Shown: one piece after another, positions 6,821 to 8,781 of the stretch
How the letters are laid out: each line of letters starts with the position of its first letter
Position numbering within the stretch: the first letter of the stretch is position 1
Assembly (NCBI GenBank): GCA_943913205.1
Contig: CALTWN010000037.1
Coordinates: 1-8,781, forward strand
Direction of reading: 5' to 3'
From: an uncultured Bartonella sp.
GTDB taxonomy: Bacteria; Pseudomonadota; Alphaproteobacteria; Rhizobiales; Rhizobiaceae
DNA length: 8,781 bases
Translations under genes and position numbers: made by a program
The notes under the pieces: generated by a model
The model's database searches: none
Told to the model about the DNA's origin: nothing
The model's input: the letters and a program-made list of their open reading frames with translations, nothing else

Positions 6821-8742
6821 ATTGCCTCTTTTATTGCTTTTTTACGTCGTTGCCACCAACCTATTTTTTTAGGCTTAGTTGCCTCATTTGCGACCGTCAG
6901 TGGGGTTGGTGTTTCAACAATTTTCTCTTGTTTTTCTACTACAGGTTTAGGCGCTTTTTCTACATCATCAATTTGATTTTCAACCTGTTCATTTTTAACA
7001 AGTTTCTTTTTTGGCGTTCGTCTTCTACGTTTTGCAGGTTTCTTTTCTATTTTTTCTTCTTCTGCTTCTTTAGTTTCTATTTTGTCTTCAACAAAAGATC
7101 CTTTAACATTTAAAATAGCAGGCGTAGTTTTTTCAATAACAACTAATTTTTCAGGCGCGCAATCAGTAGCTTCTAGCTCAATTGTTACATTAAATCGCCT
7201 TTCTAAATCTATAAGCTGTGTTTTCTTTTTATTATAAAAATGAATAGCATAATCAGCGCTGGTTTTTACTCGTAGATTGTAGCTATTATCTTTTAATAAT
7301 TTTTCTTCTAATTTACGTAATATATATATAGCTATAGAAATAGATGAACGAACATAACCTGCACCCTTGCACGCTGAACATATTTGCGTTGTACTTTCCA
7401 AAACAGAAGAGCGTAAACGCTGGCGACTCATCTCAACTAAGCCAAAATGTGAAATTCTGCCCACTTGAATTTTTGCTCTATCTGTTTTTAAGCAATCGCG
7501 TAAAGTCTTCTCAATCTGACGAATATTACGACGATCTTCCATGTCGATAAAATCGATAATAACTAAACCAGATAAATCGCGAAGGCGTAATTGCCGTGCG
7601 ACCTCTTGAGCTGCTTCTAAATTAGTTTGTAATGCGGTTTTTTCAATTGAAGCTTCTTTGGTAGCTTTTCCTGAGTTAACATCTATAGAAACTAAAGCTT
7701 CGGTTTGCTCAATAACTAAATAACCGCCAGACTTCAAAACAACGATAGGTTGTAATATAATATCAAGCTGCTCTTCTATATTATATTTAGTAAATAAAGG
7801 GGTATCTTCTCGGTATGGCTGCACAACCTTCGCATAGCTAGGCATTAGCATACGCATAAAATTTTTAGCTTCCTTATAAGCTATTTCACCATAAACTAAA
7901 ATTTCTTCTATATCTTTAGAATATAAATCTCTTATCGAGCGCTTAATAAGGTTGCCTTCTTCATAAATAAGAGATGGGGCGTGCGAGCTAAGCGTTAAAT
8001 TTCTGAGGTTTTCCCATAGCCTTAATAAATATTCATAATCTCTTTTTACTTCAGCTTTAGTTCTGCTAGCGCCCGCTGTTCGTAAAATAACTCCCATACC
8101 TTGCGGAACGTCTAAAGATTTTATAACCTCTTTTAAATGGCTGCGTAATTTGCCATTTGGTACCTTTTTAGAAATTGCGCTTCCACGTGGTGTATTTGGC
8201 ATAAAAACCGAATATCTGCCCGCTAGAGATAAATAAGTAGTTACAGCTGCGCCTTTATTACCGCGCTCTTCTTTAACTATCTGAATAAGCATTATCTGAT
8301 TTTTTTTAATAACTTCATGTATGCTATATTTTTTTTTCAGCTGCTCTGATGTGTGCTGCGAAACTAAATCTGATGTATCGTCGCCAATATCTTCAATTTT
8401 ATCATCATCATTTCCTAGCGTATCGCTATTAGTTTCTTCTTCACTATTATCGCTTTCTTTACCTTCTTCAGCTAATATTTTTACCTTATCAGCGTGTGGT
8501 ATTTGATAATAATCTGGATGGATATCAGAAAATGCAAGAAAACCATGCCTATTTCCACCATAATCAACAAAAGCCGCCTGAAGTGATGGCTCTATACGGG
8601 TAACTTTAGCTAAATAAATATTACCTTTTAATTGCTTTTTATGGCTTGTTTCAAAATCAAATTCTTCAATATTGTTTTGTGTTATTACAGCTATGCGCGT
8701 TTCTTCCGCATGGCTGGAATCTATAAGCATTTTTTTTGACAT
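6817..8742 (-). CDS. rne: Ribonuclease E, with shortened C-terminal scaffold
   Basis: A 641-residue endoribonuclease that starts mRNA decay and processes stable RNA. The catalytic half is complete. The S1 domain starts at about residue 34 (KKQLKGNIYLAKVTRIEPSL) and is split by an acidic insertion at about 84-138, typical of alphaproteobacteria. Arg221-Thr222 in LRTAG form the 5'-monophosphate sensor. Asp354 (SIDVNSGK) and Asp397 (IIDFIDM) are the catalytic metal ligands, matching E. coli Asp303 and Asp346. Cys455 and Cys458 (CSAC) form the Zn-link between subunits. The non-catalytic tail is only about 90 residues: a Lys/Glu-rich stretch, an Arg-rich patch at 567-580, and a terminal KKIGWWQRRKKAI with GWW at 628-630. 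It is called rne rather than rng because of the S1 insertion, the basic tail and GWW. The start is the ATG at 8742, with GAGGT 8 nt upstream; the TTG at 8757 lies over that site. First gene of the operon. Confidence 0.94.
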   Translation of the reverse strand: MSKKMLIDSSHAEETRIAVITQNNIEEFDFETSHKKQLKGNIYLAKVTRIEPSLQAAFVDYGGNRHGFLAFSDIHPDYYQIPHADKVKILAEEGKESDNSEEETNSDTLGNDDDKIEDIGDDTSDLVSQHTSEQLKKKYSIHEVIKKNQIMLIQIVKEERGNKGAAVTTYLSLAGRYSVFMPNTPRGSAISKKVPNGKLRSHLKEVIKSLDVPQGMGVILRTAGASRTKAEVKRDYEYLLRLWENLRNLTLSSHAPSLIYEEGNLIKRSIRDLYSKDIEEILVYGEIAYKEAKNFMRMLMPSYAKVVQPYREDTPLFTKYNIEEQLDIILQPIVVLKSGGYLVIEQTEALVSIDVNSGKATKEASIEKTALQTNLEAAQEVARQLRLRDLSGLVIIDFIDMEDRRNIRQIEKTLRDCLKTDRAKIQVGRISHFGLVEMSRQRLRSSVLESTTQICSACKGAGYVRSSISIAIYILRKLEEKLLKDNSYNLRVKTSADYAIHFYNKKKTQLIDLERRFNVTIELEATDCAPEKLVVIEKTTPAILNVKGSFVEDKIETKEAEEEKIEKKPAKRRRRTPKKKLVKNEQVENQIDDVEKAPKPVVEKQEKIVETPTPLTVANEATKPKKIGWWQRRKKAIKEAI

Positions 8743-8750
8743 TAAATAAG

Positions 8751-8755
8751 ACCTC
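8751..8755 (-). promoter_or_regulatory. Ribosome binding site that sets the rne start
   Basis: The minus strand reads GAGGT, 8 nt before the ATG at 8742. It overlaps the upstream in-frame TTG at 8757, so that TTG is very unlikely to be the start. The resulting N-terminus, MSKKMLIDSSHAEETR, matches alphaproteobacterial RNase E. Confidence 0.75.
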
Positions 8756-8781
8756 AAATGCGCACAAATAAATATTTAGAC

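Noticed and set aside
6811..7113. Plus-strand open frame of 100 codons, rich in Phe and Tyr, that looks like a membrane protein.
   Set aside because: It is the antisense image of the Lys/Glu-rich tail of rne; Lys and Glu codons read as Phe and Leu/Ser/Phe on the other strand. No ribosome binding or family signal.
6817..8742. Possibility that this gene is rng (RNase G).
   Set aside because: The acidic S1 insertion, Arg-rich patch and terminal GWW are RNase E features; RNase G lacks such a tail and is about 490 aa.
8743..8757. Upstream TTG start for rne, adding five residues.
   Set aside because: The TTG lies over the GAGGT ribosome binding site of the ATG at 8742, and family N-termini begin at that ATG.

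Overview
The window is a block of chromosomal housekeeping genes from an AT-rich alphaproteobacterium (G+C about one third by eye, Lys/Asn/Ile-rich proteins). Three things support that placement. RNase E carries an acidic insertion in its S1 domain and ends in a GWW tail. AspRS has the RDHGG form of the anticodon-binding domain. RNase D, ParC, a one-domain QueF and an NDUFS6-like zinc protein all match alphaproteobacterial forms of these families as I know them. Low G+C and compact proteins fit a host-associated or streamlined lineage, but I cannot name a genus. I see no mobile element, CRISPR array, tRNA, rRNA or phage gene.

Layout from left to right. On the minus strand, rnd (RNase D) is followed 17 bp downstream by a small CHCC zinc-finger gene that runs off the left edge. 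An 85 bp divergent intergenic region separates rnd from aspS on the plus strand. A 245 bp very AT-rich gap then leads to parC (topoisomerase IV subunit A). parC converges, with 19 bp between stop codons, on a minus-strand operon read from the right edge as rne - queC - queF. In that operon rne and queC overlap by 4 bp (ATGA), and queC and queF are 13 bp apart.

Functional themes. RNA decay and processing: RNase E has complete catalytic, 5'-sensor and Zn-link residues but a short C-terminal scaffold that keeps an Arg-rich patch and a terminal GWW PNPase-docking motif; RNase D is a degradosome partner in Caulobacter. Queuosine synthesis: QueC makes preQ0 and QueF reduces it to preQ1; the earlier enzymes (FolE, QueD, QueE) are not here. 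Translation: AspRS, probably non-discriminating and therefore dependent on GatCAB. Chromosome decatenation: ParC.

Two apparent longer reading frames start at TTG. I shortened rnd, rne and queF to downstream ATGs on the basis of family N-termini and, for rne and queF, clear Shine-Dalgarno sites. No previously undescribed system is evident. The points most worth checking are the minimal RNase E scaffold, the coupling of rne to queuosine genes, and the AspRS specificity residues.
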